Shown here: in pieces, positions 37,650 through 46,382 of the stretch | Position numbering within the stretch: position 1 is the stretch's first letter | How the letters are laid out: every line of letters starts with the position of its first letter | Assembly: GCF_018476525.1 (NCBI RefSeq) | Contig: NZ_JAHCST010000005.1 | Location: 229,987-293,986 of the forward strand | Length of the DNA stretch: 64,000 nt | Direction of reading: 5' to 3' | From: Acrocarpospora catenulata | GTDB lineage: Bacteria > Actinomycetota > Actinomycetes > Streptosporangiales > Streptosporangiaceae | Made by a program: the position numbers and the translations under genes | The notes under the pieces: model-generated | The model's input: the letters and a program-made list of their open reading frames with translations, nothing else | What the model was told of the DNA's origin: nothing | The model's database searches: none

Positions 37650-38778
37650 TGGTGATCACTCTCTCCTGGTCGTGTACGGCGGGCAGCCACACCCGCACTT
37701 CGAACCCGTCACCGCCTGTGCTACCCGCGTGCAGGGACCCGCCCAGCCTGTCCACCCGCTGTCTGAGCCCGGCGAGTCCAGATCCGTGCCCCTTGCCCGA
37801 TTCGCGGCGGGCGCCGTCGTTCCGCACCAGTAGGTGGATCCGCCCGTCGACGCGGTCCAACTCGATCAGGCAGTGCCGGGCGTCGCTGTGCCTGACGATG
37901 TTCGTGGCCGCCTCGCGCACGACCCAGCCGAGCGTATCGCCCGTCTCCTCGTCGATCTCGCTGATCCCCAGGCGCAGGTCGCAGCACGCGCCGGTCAGTT
38001 CGATCAGCGCGACGGCCGCCGACAGCTCGGCGCCGACGGCGAGCGAGCGCCTGGCCGCCACGACGTCACCGACCTCCTGGCGCGCCGCGCGGGCGATCGC
38101 GATCGTGGCCTCGACCTCACCGATGGCCCGCTTCCTGTCCAGGTCCACCATGGCCAGGGCCACCTCGGTCTTGAGCGTGATCGACGCCAGGGTCTGGCCG
38201 AGCAGGTCGTGGAGTTCTCCCGCCATGCGGACCCGGTCCTGGTCCACGGCCATCTCCGCCAGCACCGCCCGCAGTTCACGCAGCTCCCGTACGAACCTGG
38301 CGTAGTGCACGATCCCCGCGGCGACCACGGAGGAGACGAGCACTCCGGCGCCGTCCTGCAGCGCGTCCAAGGGCTTGGCCCCGTCCAGGGTCAGCGTGAG
38401 CGGGAACTCGGCGACGGCCACCACGAGGAGGACGCCGACGGCGTACCTGAACGGCAGCAGGAGCAGGCCCGCGGTGGCGACGATGAGCGGCGTGTAGACC
38501 CAGACCGGGCCGAGGAAGGGAAAGGCCCCGTAGACGGCCACCGCGAACAGGGCGAAGGTCCGCACCCGGTGCGGCCCTGGGCCCGTTCCCGCGATGTGCC
38601 CGGTGACGACCCGCGTGTACACCACCAGCAACCCGCCCAGAACCACGCTCGACAGCAGGGCCCGGACCACGTCGCCGATGAGCAGGAACGCGAGGGGGGT
38701 GAGTGCCCACAGGGCCCCCGTCACCGCGACGACGCCTGTGGACAGCCACTTGACCTGCGCTTCGGTCTCCTGAGCCAC
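37627..38778 (-). CDS. NarL-system sensor histidine kinase
   Basis: The 383-residue protein has five to six hydrophobic segments in the first 160 residues, then a HisKA_3 dimerisation helix with G-E-L-H-D-L-L-G (phospho-acceptor His) and a HATPase domain (A-A-T-N-I-V-R-H-S, L-V-R-N-D-G, G-S-G-L-A-G-L-R-Q-R). I chose the GTG at 38778 because GGAGA precedes it at a good distance; GTG 38793 is an alternative. It overlaps the following response regulator. The signal is not evident, perhaps the RiPP product or membrane stress. Confidence 0.88.
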   Translation of the reverse strand: MAQETEAQVKWLSTGVVAVTGALWALTPLAFLLIGDVVRALLSSVVLGGLLVVYTRVVTGHIAGTGPGPHRVRTFALFAVAVYGAFPFLGPVWVYTPLIVATAGLLLLPFRYAVGVLLVVAVAEFPLTLTLDGAKPLDALQDGAGVLVSSVVAAGIVHYARFVRELRELRAVLAEMAVDQDRVRMAGELHDLLGQTLASITLKTEVALAMVDLDRKRAIGEVEATIAIARAARQEVGDVVAARRSLAVGAELSAAVALIELTGACCDLRLGISEIDEETGDTLGWVVREAATNIVRHSDARHCLIELDRVDGRIHLLVRNDGARRESGKGHGSGLAGLRQRVDRLGGSLHAGSTGGDGFEVRVWLPAVHDQERVITIDSCSAG

Positions 38779-38802
38779 GGGTGGTCTCCACACATGTCCG
38801 AG

Positions 38803-38831
38803 GCGTCATGTTTTCGTACTGATCGTGACGC
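38803..38831. promoter_or_regulatory. Inverted repeat upstream of the second two-component pair
   Basis: GCGTCA (38803-38808) and TGACGC (38826-38831) form a perfect 6-bp inverted repeat with a 17-nt AT-richer spacer, 25 bases upstream of the kinase start. It resembles a dimeric-regulator site and lies where an autoregulated promoter would be. Confidence 0.35.
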
Positions 38832-38868
38832 TTTCCGGAGCCCCGATCAACCGCTGGCGGCGATCTGC

Positions 38869-39486
38869 CTACTCCTGTAACCAGCCGTTGGCCCGCGCGA
38901 TGCGGACCGCTTCCTCGTCGCTACGGGCGCCGGTCTTCAGGCGGGCGGCGGCGAGGTAGTTCCTGATTGTGTGGGCGGACAGCCCCAGGCTGCCCCGCAG
39001 GTCGCTGCCGCGCTCGCCGGCCGCGAGGGCCGACAGGACGCTGATCTCCCGCGCGGTCAGCGGGTTGGTGTTGACCTCCGGCTCGCCACCGTCGGCCGCC
39101 AGGTCCAGGTCGATGTAGCGTTCCCCCCTGGCCACGGCGCGGATGGCGTCGGTGAGCCGGTGGGCGGGCGCGTCCTTGACCAGGAAGCCGCGCACCCCCG
39201 CGGCCATGGCCCGGTCGAAGTTGCCGGGTGAGCCGACGCTGGTGAGGATGAGCACCGGCGGCGGCTGCTCCAGCTCCTTGATCAGGCCCGCGGCCGCCAG
39301 GCCGTCGATGCCCGGCAGCCCGATGTCGAGGAGGGCCACGTCGGGCTTGCAGCCGACGACGGCGGGCAGGATCTCATCGCCCCTGGACACCTCCTCGATC
39401 ACGCGGATGTCCCGCTCCTCCGACAGCAGGGCGATGAGCGCGCCCCTGATGAGATCGTGGTCCTCCGCGATAAGAACTTTGATCAT
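38869..39486 (-). CDS. NarL/LuxR-family response regulator
   Basis: The 205-residue protein has a receiver domain (L-I-A-E-D-H-D-L-I-R, V-A-L-L-D-I-G-L-P-G, F-L-V-K-D) and a LuxR-type C-terminus (L-T-A-R-E-I-S-V-L, G-L-S-A-H-T-I-R-N-Y-L). It overlaps the stop of the kinase gene upstream by 4 bases. It is paralogous to the regulator at 37002-37649. Two complete tandem systems of this kind beside a RiPP pump suggest separate control of production and self-protection, which is inference. Confidence 0.9.
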   Translation of the reverse strand: MIKVLIAEDHDLIRGALIALLSEERDIRVIEEVSRGDEILPAVVGCKPDVALLDIGLPGIDGLAAAGLIKELEQPPPVLILTSVGSPGNFDRAMAAGVRGFLVKDAPAHRLTDAIRAVARGERYIDLDLAADGGEPEVNTNPLTAREISVLSALAAGERGSDLRGSLGLSAHTIRNYLAAARLKTGARSDEEAVRIARANGWLQE

Positions 39487-40658
39487 TTCCGGTCTCCTGT
39501 GGCAGAGGTGAGTGCGGCCGCCATGGGGCGGCCGGGAACGTCCAGCGACAGCGTGAACCAGCCGTCTTCGGTGTACCGTTCGCTGCTCCCGCCGACCTGG
39601 GCGAGCCGTTCGTCGAGTCCGGCCAGGCCGCTGCCGCCGACACCGTCGGTCCTGGCGTCGCCTTCCGAAGGACGTACGCCGTCGTTGGCCACGGTGACCC
39701 TGATCCGGTCGCCGTCCGTCTCGACGCCGAGCAGGCAGACGGTGGCGTTGCTGTGCCGTAGCAGGTTGGTGGCCGCCTCGCGTACCGCCCAGGCCAGCGC
39801 CACGCGGACCTCGGCGGGCAGCGCGGCCGGCAGCTCGGCGAAGTCACACCTGACGCCCGCGGTCTCCAGCACCCGGCGCACCCCGCTCAGCTCCCGCTCC
39901 AGCGACATCTCGCGGTAGCCCTTGACCACCGCCCGTACGTCGTGGAGGGAGCGCCTGGCGATGTCGTGGATCTCCGCCAGCTCACCGTGCAGCCGGGCGA
40001 TCTGCTCCGCGGGGATCCGCGTGGACAGTTCCGTCCGCATCGCGATGACCGAGAGGTTGTGCCCGAGCACGTCGTGCAGCTCGCGGGCGAACCGCAGCCG
40101 CTCCTCGGTGATGGCGAGCCTGGCCAGCTCCTCGCGGGTGCGCTGGAGTTCGCTCAGCAGCGTCGCGAAGATGGTCAGGCCCGCGAGCGCGCCCGCCGTG
40201 AGCATGCTCTGCAGGCCGCCGAAGAGCACCCAGCTCAGCTCCTGGGAGGCCGACAGGGCGACGTTGACGGCGAGCGCGGCGAAGAAGCCCGCCGCCGCCC
40301 GCCAGCCCCGCAGGGTGACCGCGAACGCGAACGGGAGCATGAACCCGAGACCCAGCCAGGAGGGCCCCGCGGCGAACGGCACGGCCACGGCCAGCGCCGC
40401 CATCACCGCCAGCACCACCAGGTCCCGCCGGGAGCTCCGGTCGAGCACGGCCCGCACGCCGAGCCACAGGTAGCAGCCGGTGAGGCCGGTGATGAGGAGC
40501 ACCGCGGCGGCGGCCCTGAGCACGGGGAATCCGCCGAGTGCCTCCATGAGGGGGACGGCGGCGAAGGCCGCCATGCCCACCGAGAAGACCGCGGCTCCGG
40601 CGCGCGCGAGCCGTACGGTGCCCGGCCCCACGCCCGTCAGCCTCTCCGGGGCTCCCAC
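39483..40658 (-). CDS. NarL-system sensor histidine kinase
   Basis: The 391-residue protein has several hydrophobic segments in the first 150 residues, then E-R-L-R-F-A-R-E-L-H-D-V-L-G-H-N-L-S (HisKA_3 with phospho-acceptor His) and a HATPase domain (A-A-T-N-L-L-R-H-S, V-A-N-D-G-V, G-S-G-L-A-G-L-D-E-R). The GTG at 40658 is preceded by AGAGGT. Its start lies 21 bases inside the end of the ABC-2 permease gene, tying it to the pump operon. The predicted partner is the regulator at 38869-39486. Confidence 0.88.
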   Translation of the reverse strand: MGAPERLTGVGPGTVRLARAGAAVFSVGMAAFAAVPLMEALGGFPVLRAAAAVLLITGLTGCYLWLGVRAVLDRSSRRDLVVLAVMAALAVAVPFAAGPSWLGLGFMLPFAFAVTLRGWRAAAGFFAALAVNVALSASQELSWVLFGGLQSMLTAGALAGLTIFATLLSELQRTREELARLAITEERLRFARELHDVLGHNLSVIAMRTELSTRIPAEQIARLHGELAEIHDIARRSLHDVRAVVKGYREMSLERELSGVRRVLETAGVRCDFAELPAALPAEVRVALAWAVREAATNLLRHSNATVCLLGVETDGDRIRVTVANDGVRPSEGDARTDGVGGSGLAGLDERLAQVGGSSERYTEDGWFTLSLDVPGRPMAAALTSATGDRK

Positions 40659-41440
40659 CTGAACCACCTCTTCGCCGCGAGTAACGACAGGACAAGCCAG
40701 GCGGCCAGGACCAGCCACCCCGGCGCCATCACCTGGAACCCCTCCAGGAACCCGACCTCGGGAGGTACGGCCGAGCCCGCGTAGCCGACGTAGTCCCGCC
40801 CGAGGTAGGCGGTGGTGATCCCCTCGGCCACCCGCCCGAACGGCAGGAAGGAGGAGGCGGTCCGCAGCCAGTCGGGAAACGCCGAGACCGGGTACGCGAA
40901 CCCCGACAGGCCGAGAGTGAGCACCAGGAACGGCAGGCTCACCACCACGGTGGAGCCCTGCGCGGGAATCCTGCCGCTCACCGCGATGGCCATCGCGGCG
41001 AACACCGCGAGCGCCAGGACCACGGTGACCACCAGCAGCACGGGGTTGGCCGGCAGGTCGACACCGTGCACGATCTTCGCCACGGCGACGATGCCCGCGA
41101 GCTGGAGCAGGCCGGCCGACACCACGGTCAGGATCTCCCCGCCGAAGACGGCCAGATCGGGGAGCTCCGTCCCGCGCAGCCGCTTGAGTATCAGCAGCTG
41201 CCGCTTGATGACGAAGGACTCCACCAGCGTCATGAACCCCAGGAAGGCGATCCCCATCACGATGACGCCGGTGACGATGGCGACCTCGACGGGCGCCCCG
41301 CCTTTGACCCCGCCCGGGACCATCATCGGGAGCAGCCAGGAGAACAGGATGGGGAAGCCCAGGGCGACGCCGACCGACACGGGCGTGCGCCAGAAGAGGG
41401 TCAGGGTCAGCCGGTAGTGCGCGAGCGTGTAGGCGGTCAC
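40637..41440 (-). CDS. ABC-2 type permease
   Basis: The 267-residue protein has about six hydrophobic segments (first near 18-40, last near 235-255). It contains the long loop F-V-I-K-R-Q-L-L-I-L-K-R-L-R-G-T-E-L-P, typical of ABC-2 permeases of the drug/peptide export type. The GTG start overlaps the ATPase stop (GTGA). With the ATPase it forms a full exporter. Because the ATPase is translationally coupled to a RiPP precursor, self-immunity is the likely job. Confidence 0.85.
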   Translation of the reverse strand: MTAYTLAHYRLTLTLFWRTPVSVGVALGFPILFSWLLPMMVPGGVKGGAPVEVAIVTGVIVMGIAFLGFMTLVESFVIKRQLLILKRLRGTELPDLAVFGGEILTVVSAGLLQLAGIVAVAKIVHGVDLPANPVLLVVTVVLALAVFAAMAIAVSGRIPAQGSTVVVSLPFLVLTLGLSGFAYPVSAFPDWLRTASSFLPFGRVAEGITTAYLGRDYVGYAGSAVPPEVGFLEGFQVMAPGWLVLAAWLVLSLLAAKRWFRWEPRRG

Positions 41441-42354
41441 GTCCTGACCTCCTGCCCGCTCGTCTCGGCGACGTCCAGGAAGATCTCTTCGAGCGTGGCC
41501 TGGCGGACGTCGAGGCCGCTGATCCGCACGCCCCGGCTCTGCGCCCAGCCCAGTACGGCGTGCGCGACCGACTCGGGCTCCGCCGTGACGATCACGCACC
41601 GCCGGCCCGTCACGGTCAGCGTGCCCGACTCGCCCACCGGCAGTCCTTCGGGAACCACGCCGTCGGGCAGCTCGAAGGCGACCCGCCCCGAGCCCTGCCC
41701 GAGCACCTCGGCCATCGTGCCGTGCACCACGATCCTGCCCTTGTCCATGATGGCCACCCGGGCGGCCAGCTCCTGGGCCTCCTCCAGGTAGTGCGTGGTG
41801 AGCAGCACGGTCATCCCCCGGCCCGCCAGATCCCTGACCAGGTCACGGACCCGGCGCCTGGCCTCGGGGTCGAGACCCGTGGTCGGCTCGTCGAGGAAGA
41901 GCAGCTCGGGGTGGCCGAGCGTGGCCAGCGCGATGTCGAGCTTGCGCCGCTCCCCGCCGGACATCCGCTTGACCCGGGTCCCCGCCTGACCGGTGAGCCC
42001 CACCAGGTCCAGGGCCTCGGCCACGGGCCTGGCGTTGGAGGTGAACCTGCGCCAGGCCGCCACCGTCTCGGCCGCAGACAGGTCGCCGAACAGGCCGGAC
42101 TCCTGGAGCACCAGGCCGATCCTGGACCGCAGCGGGCCGCGGTCGGCGGGGTCGTGGCCGAACACCCTGGCCGTGCCCTCGGTGGCCTTGAGGTAGCCCT
42201 CCAGGATCTCGATCGTGGTGGTCTTGCCGGCTCCGTTGGTGCCGAGCAGGGCGAACACCTCGCCCTTGCGGACGTCGAAGGAGATGCCGTCCACGGCGGT
42301 GAAGTCCCCGTATCGCTTGCGGAGGCCCGCGACCTCGATCACCGTCTCGCTCAT
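41437..42354 (-). CDS. ABC-2 transporter ATP-binding protein
   Basis: The 305-residue protein has Walker A (G-T-N-G-A-G-K-T-T-T), Q loop (V-L-Q-E-S-G), signature (M-S-G-G-E-R-R-K-L), Walker B (L-L-F-L-D-E-P-T-T-G-L-D) and H loop (T-T-H-Y). A C-terminal extension of about 90 residues is usual for drug-resistance ATPases (DrrA-like). Its ATG overlaps the stop of the precursor gene (ATGA), so precursor and pump are made together. Confidence 0.92.
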   Translation of the reverse strand: MSETVIEVAGLRKRYGDFTAVDGISFDVRKGEVFALLGTNGAGKTTTIEILEGYLKATEGTARVFGHDPADRGPLRSRIGLVLQESGLFGDLSAAETVAAWRRFTSNARPVAEALDLVGLTGQAGTRVKRMSGGERRKLDIALATLGHPELLFLDEPTTGLDPEARRRVRDLVRDLAGRGMTVLLTTHYLEEAQELAARVAIMDKGRIVVHGTMAEVLGQGSGRVAFELPDGVVPEGLPVGESGTLTVTGRRCVIVTAEPESVAHAVLGWAQSRGVRISGLDVRQATLEEIFLDVAETSGQEVRT

Positions 42355-42656
42355 CCCGTGGTCTCCCCGGGGTCGATGTAGTAGGTGGCAGCGGTGGGAA
42401 TGGTGACGCAGCTGACCGAGCTGACGCTGTAACCGGCCGCGGACTCCAGGTTGGCGATGTCGAACTCGCCGTCGGGTTTGGCGGGCAGCGGCGGAGTGGG
42501 CACGCCGTCGGGGTAGACGATGCCGTACTGGCTGAGCACGGTTCTGGGGTCGGTCTCGTAGCGCTCCCGGAGCTCACCGTCGCCCCACGCCGCCGCGATC
42601 AGTCGGGCGAACTTCTTACGATCCTCATCTCCGAGAATGTAGATGCTCTCGGCCAT
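42351..42656 (-). CDS. RiPP precursor A with nitrile-hydratase-like leader
   Basis: The 101-residue protein starts MAESIYILGDEDRKKFARLI and has the NHLP-type leader (about 1-75; A-A-W at 22-24, V-P-T-P-P-L-P-A-K-P, then E-S-A-A-G). The core is Y-S-V-S-S-V-S-C-V-T-I-P-T-A-A-T, then a tail ending D-P-G-E-T-T-G. It has four Ser, several Thr and one Cys, so azole and dehydroamino acid formation are possible but at most one thioether ring. I use ATG 42656 (GGGAG 6 nt upstream), not the TTG at 42662. The leader is nearly the same as precursor D while the cores differ completely. The gene lies directly after SagB and is coupled to an ABC-2 pump. Confidence 0.85.
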   Translation of the reverse strand: MAESIYILGDEDRKKFARLIAAAWGDGELRERYETDPRTVLSQYGIVYPDGVPTPPLPAKPDGEFDIANLESAAGYSVSSVSCVTIPTAATYYIDPGETTG

Positions 42657-42761
42657 CGACAACTCCCGTTCTCTCCGTTAGCGGGGTCTCTCACCTGCAA
42701 CGATCCCGAATACCGGCAGGGGCGGGCAGATGCAGACGACACCTGTCACCCATGACGGACA

Positions 42762-44126
42762 TCACGAACCGGGCACACGAGGGGCGCCGCCGATGAGGAA
42801 GTCCCCGACCGAGGACTCCGTGGCCCAGTCGAGCCCGAAGGTCCGGGCCGCCAGGTCGGCGTCGCCGCTGCCGAGGCCGCAGGGCGCCATCCCCATCGCG
42901 GTGGCCACCAGGTAGAGGGTCTGGTAGAGCACGCCGACGTTCTTCAGCGTGGCGGCGTACGCCAGGCCGGAGTACTTCCACGACATCCGCCGGAAGCGCG
43001 AGGTCATGGTGATGAGCACCTCGGGCTGGGCGGTCCCGCCCGTCGACACGCTCGCGGTGGCCAGCATCGCCCGCGCGTCCTGGTCCCTGGCGGGCAGCCT
43101 GATGAGCCGGTGACCGAACGGGTCGTAGTAGTAGACGCCGCTATCCAGCCCGTCACATCTGCCGACGGTCAGGTACAGCTCCAGCTCGTAGGCGGCCCCG
43201 CCGCCGGGGTAGGGACGGCTGCTGGCCTCGTACGGCATGCCGGGCGCCGGCCCGAAGACGCCCCTGACCCGGGCCACCCGGTAGAGGAACTCGCCGAGCC
43301 GCCGGACCGTGAGCGGCTCGTCCGCGTACGCGCGCACCGACCGGCGCGACTCCAGCACCGTGGTGAACGGGGGATCGGCCGCGGCGGCCGCGTCCAGCGA
43401 GGGCCGGAACAGCTCCACCGCCGGGCCCTCGGGCAGCGGCTTGGCCACCGGCTCGGGCGGCTCCTCCGCGAGGAACCGGAAGGTCGCGCCGAACGGCTGG
43501 TCGTGCCGCCCCACCCGGGTCCTGCTGTGGAAGAGCAGGTCGTGGAACTCCCAGGCGCGGAGCGCGGGATGCTCCTCCTCGGCCTCGTCCGCGCCCGCCA
43601 GACCGGCCGCGACCAGGTGACCGAGCGCCTCGGGCGCCTCCTTCACCAGGACCCCACGGCCGAGCGCCGCGATCAGCGGCATGGCCTCCTCGGTCAGCGT
43701 GACCCGGTGCCGCGACAGCGGGGACTCCAGGATCAGTCCCTCGCCCGACCTGCGCACCAGCGCGAACCGGGACAGCCGCACGGTGTCGTCGGCGGACAGC
43801 GCGGGCGGCTCGAACACCGCGTCGCGGGCGATCGGGACCACCCGCAGCAGCGGCTCCAGCGCATGGACCAGGACCGGGCGCAGCCGGGACAGCGCCAGAT
43901 AGAAAAGGGCGACCTCCTGGCTCGTCCCGCCCGCCGCCAGCAGCCGCTCCGCCAGCTCGTCCTCGTCGGCCAGCGTGCCGGGAAGCTCCTGGAGCAGCGC
44001 GGCGATGCCCGGGGTCAGGCCGCGGGCGGTGACCGTGCCGAAGGGGTGCGTGATGGTCAGCACACCGTCCGCCCACGCCAGAACGGCGTCCTCACGCAGG
44101 CCGATCAGGCGCGTTGGGGGGTTCAT
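42762..44126 (-). CDS. SagB-type FMN dehydrogenase (azoline oxidase)
   Basis: The 454-residue protein has an N-terminal region of about 230 residues with no motif I can name and a C-terminal nitroreductase-fold domain. That domain includes E-S-R-R-S-V-R-A-Y, Y-P-G-G-G-A-A-Y-E-L-E-L-Y-L, S-G-V-Y-Y-Y-D-P and the conserved A-M-G-M-A-P-C-G-L-G near the end. SagB/McbC enzymes oxidise thiazolines and oxazolines made by a YcaO enzyme to azoles with FMN. The ATG overlaps the YcaO stop (ATGA), so the pair is coupled. It strongly implies azole rings in at least one product of this locus. Confidence 0.88.
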   Translation of the reverse strand: MNPPTRLIGLREDAVLAWADGVLTITHPFGTVTARGLTPGIAALLQELPGTLADEDELAERLLAAGGTSQEVALFYLALSRLRPVLVHALEPLLRVVPIARDAVFEPPALSADDTVRLSRFALVRRSGEGLILESPLSRHRVTLTEEAMPLIAALGRGVLVKEAPEALGHLVAAGLAGADEAEEEHPALRAWEFHDLLFHSRTRVGRHDQPFGATFRFLAEEPPEPVAKPLPEGPAVELFRPSLDAAAAADPPFTTVLESRRSVRAYADEPLTVRRLGEFLYRVARVRGVFGPAPGMPYEASSRPYPGGGAAYELELYLTVGRCDGLDSGVYYYDPFGHRLIRLPARDQDARAMLATASVSTGGTAQPEVLITMTSRFRRMSWKYSGLAYAATLKNVGVLYQTLYLVATAMGMAPCGLGSGDADLAARTFGLDWATESSVGDFLIGGAPRVPGS

Positions 44127-46372
44127 AGGAACATCGTGATGGGGTTCATCCGCTCCTCCGGGGTGGGCTCGGACAGCCAGCCGAGCTGGACGGGCACGTC
44201 GTAGAGGCGGCCGGGTGCCAGCCGCCGCCAGAAGTGGCGGAGCCCCGGCACGATGACCTTGACCACGGGCAGGCCGATGTCGGGCCGGGTCTGGTCCAGG
44301 ACCAGCATCTCCATGCCGCGCTCCTCGACCAGGGCGCGGGCCGCGGCGACGTCGTCGAGCAGGTCCCCGGTGGCGGGTCTGGCGTACGCCGACGCGAGCA
44401 CGGGCGATCCGCCGGGCATCAGGTAGGGGTGTGCCGCCATGCGCGCGTGCTTCCACCAGTTGAGCTGGTCGCTCTCGTGGAACCGGTACTGGGTGGCGCC
44501 GTCCGGTCCGACGTCGATGACCGCCGGGATGAACTGGTTCATCTCGGCCAGCGCCCGCTGGACGGCGATCCGCACGTCGAAGTGGGCGCCGAAGGCCATG
44601 AGGATGTCCTCGCTCGGCCCCTCGACGCGGCGGCTGATCGCGGCGGCCACCGGGACGCCCAGGTCGGTGGTGAGGTCGAGCACGTGCAGCTCGCGGCCGA
44701 GCCCCGCGTAGACCTCCTGGAACTCGGTCATCCACGGGTCGGCGAAGCTGCCGAGGTCGAAGGCGGGACGGGTGACCCGGTTGTACCACCACAGGCCCAC
44801 CGCGTCCCGCTCGACGAGTTCCATGAAGCCCTGGACCACGGCGTCCTCCAACGAGGATCCCGCGGCGTTGCCGTTGGAGTCGGCCCAGGCGTAGACCGGT
44901 CCGGCGGGGGAGAGGTCGCGGTGGTAGTAGTACAGGTAGCCGGTGGGCAGGTACTTGTGCCGCCGCTCGGTCAGCGACCACACGGGCGTCCACTCCAGCA
45001 CGGCGTCCTCGTCGAGGGGATCGTTGACGTAGTCGTAGCTGGAGGTCGCGCCCAGTTCCCGCCGGGTGCGGTACTGCGCCTGGCTGTAGAGCGAGCACGC
45101 GTTCGGGTGGACCGCGTCCGCGCCCAGCTCCCGGAAGCTGGCCTCGCGCCTGGCCTCGTCCCCCTGGAAGATGCCCGAGTAGCGTTCCATCGCCTCGCAC
45201 ATGGCGCTGACCTTCGCCTGCAGGTCGGTCGTGCCCTTGCCGGCGCTCTGGCTGCGCAGGCCGCTGCGGAGCCCGCGCAGGTCGCGGATCTGCCGGGAGA
45301 AGTTGTGCCCCGCCACGTACGTCTTGACGAAGGGCGTTCCGGTGTCCAGCCTGGTGAGCTCCTTGACGACGCCGGTGACCGGGCTGACGAGGTGGCCGTA
45401 CTGCTCGACGGTGTCCTCGGGGTGCCGGGAGCGGTGGCCGCCGTCGGCCGTGAAGGTCTTCGGCCGGGAGCGCAGGTCGACCGGCCGCCCGGCGGCCGCG
45501 GCCATCAGCCCCGGGTCGCCGCACTCGGGGCACTGCGGCCTGCGGCGCAGCGGGTGGCGGGTGGTGCCGAGCCGCTGGGTGTCGAAGGTGATCACGTCGC
45601 GCTGCTGTTCGCTCCTGGCCCCCGCCAGCCACTTCACCACCTCGGCCGCGACCAGGCGCGTCCCCGCGTCACGCGTCAGCGGCAGGTCGGCGGTGGGCAG
45701 GGTCAGCGGACGCGCGCTGCGCAGCCGGTTCTCCAGGTAGTTCACCGACTGCCGGTGCCCTTCCAGCCGCTGCGTCAGGCAGCGCCAGCAGCCGCTCTCG
45801 CCCGGCTGGAAGACGGGCCCCAGCCACAGGACGGGGCCCGTGGGGCGGGCCAGCAGCCACGGCCGTCCCTCCGCCAGGTGACGCCTGTTGATCTCGGCGA
45901 GTTCCCCGTGGAGGTAGTCGTCGGTCAGCACCACGGTCAGCACCCCTGGCCCGGGGCCGGTGACCGCCACTCCCTCGGCGGCGAGCAGCCGTCGCAACTC
46001 CTCGCCCGGTACCTGGCCCACCGTGAGGACCTCGGCCCGCCCGTTCCGTACGCCCGCGACCGCCGCCTCGGCCTGCTGACCCGCCATCTCCCAGTAGGCG
46101 GCCGTGCCCCGCTCCAGGTCCTCGGTGACGTCGACCAGCAGGTCGCGCGTCCTGAGCTGGTGGAGCACGTAGTAGACGTGCTCGGGCGGGATGTCGGGGT
46201 CCACCGCGGTGAGGATGTCGGAAACGGTGTGCTTGCCGTCGAGCAGACCCGCCACCGCCTCGATCGATCGGCCGGTGAGCAGGTGCAGGTCGCGCTCGGA
46301 GATCAGGAAGACCCCTTCTCCGTCGATGGTCTCCACGCGGAAGTGGCGGCGGAATGCTGGCCGGGCGTCCAT
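44123..46372 (-). CDS. Fused YcaO cyclodehydratase (TOMM/azole-forming)
   Basis: The 749-residue protein has an N-terminal winged-helix-like leader-recognition region (about 1-85), an E1/ThiF-like partner region with two zinc-type pairs C-W-R-C (195-198) and C-P-E-C (281-284), and a YcaO domain (about 330-749). The YcaO ATP-binding parts are visible: S-A-G-K-G-T-T, A-M-C-E-A-M-E-R-Y and F-M-E-L-V-E-R-D-A. Such fused proteins make azolines from Cys, Ser or Thr using ATP. The usual proline-rich C-terminus is not obvious (it ends N-P-I-T-M-F-L). AAGGA precedes the ATG. It lies 10 bases after the LanM-like gene and overlaps the SagB gene. Confidence 0.92.
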   Translation of the reverse strand: MDARPAFRRHFRVETIDGEGVFLISERDLHLLTGRSIEAVAGLLDGKHTVSDILTAVDPDIPPEHVYYVLHQLRTRDLLVDVTEDLERGTAAYWEMAGQQAEAAVAGVRNGRAEVLTVGQVPGEELRRLLAAEGVAVTGPGPGVLTVVLTDDYLHGELAEINRRHLAEGRPWLLARPTGPVLWLGPVFQPGESGCWRCLTQRLEGHRQSVNYLENRLRSARPLTLPTADLPLTRDAGTRLVAAEVVKWLAGARSEQQRDVITFDTQRLGTTRHPLRRRPQCPECGDPGLMAAAAGRPVDLRSRPKTFTADGGHRSRHPEDTVEQYGHLVSPVTGVVKELTRLDTGTPFVKTYVAGHNFSRQIRDLRGLRSGLRSQSAGKGTTDLQAKVSAMCEAMERYSGIFQGDEARREASFRELGADAVHPNACSLYSQAQYRTRRELGATSSYDYVNDPLDEDAVLEWTPVWSLTERRHKYLPTGYLYYYHRDLSPAGPVYAWADSNGNAAGSSLEDAVVQGFMELVERDAVGLWWYNRVTRPAFDLGSFADPWMTEFQEVYAGLGRELHVLDLTTDLGVPVAAAISRRVEGPSEDILMAFGAHFDVRIAVQRALAEMNQFIPAVIDVGPDGATQYRFHESDQLNWWKHARMAAHPYLMPGGSPVLASAYARPATGDLLDDVAAARALVEERGMEMLVLDQTRPDIGLPVVKVIVPGLRHFWRRLAPGRLYDVPVQLGWLSEPTPEERMNPITMFL

Positions 46373-46382
46373 GAGGTTCCTT

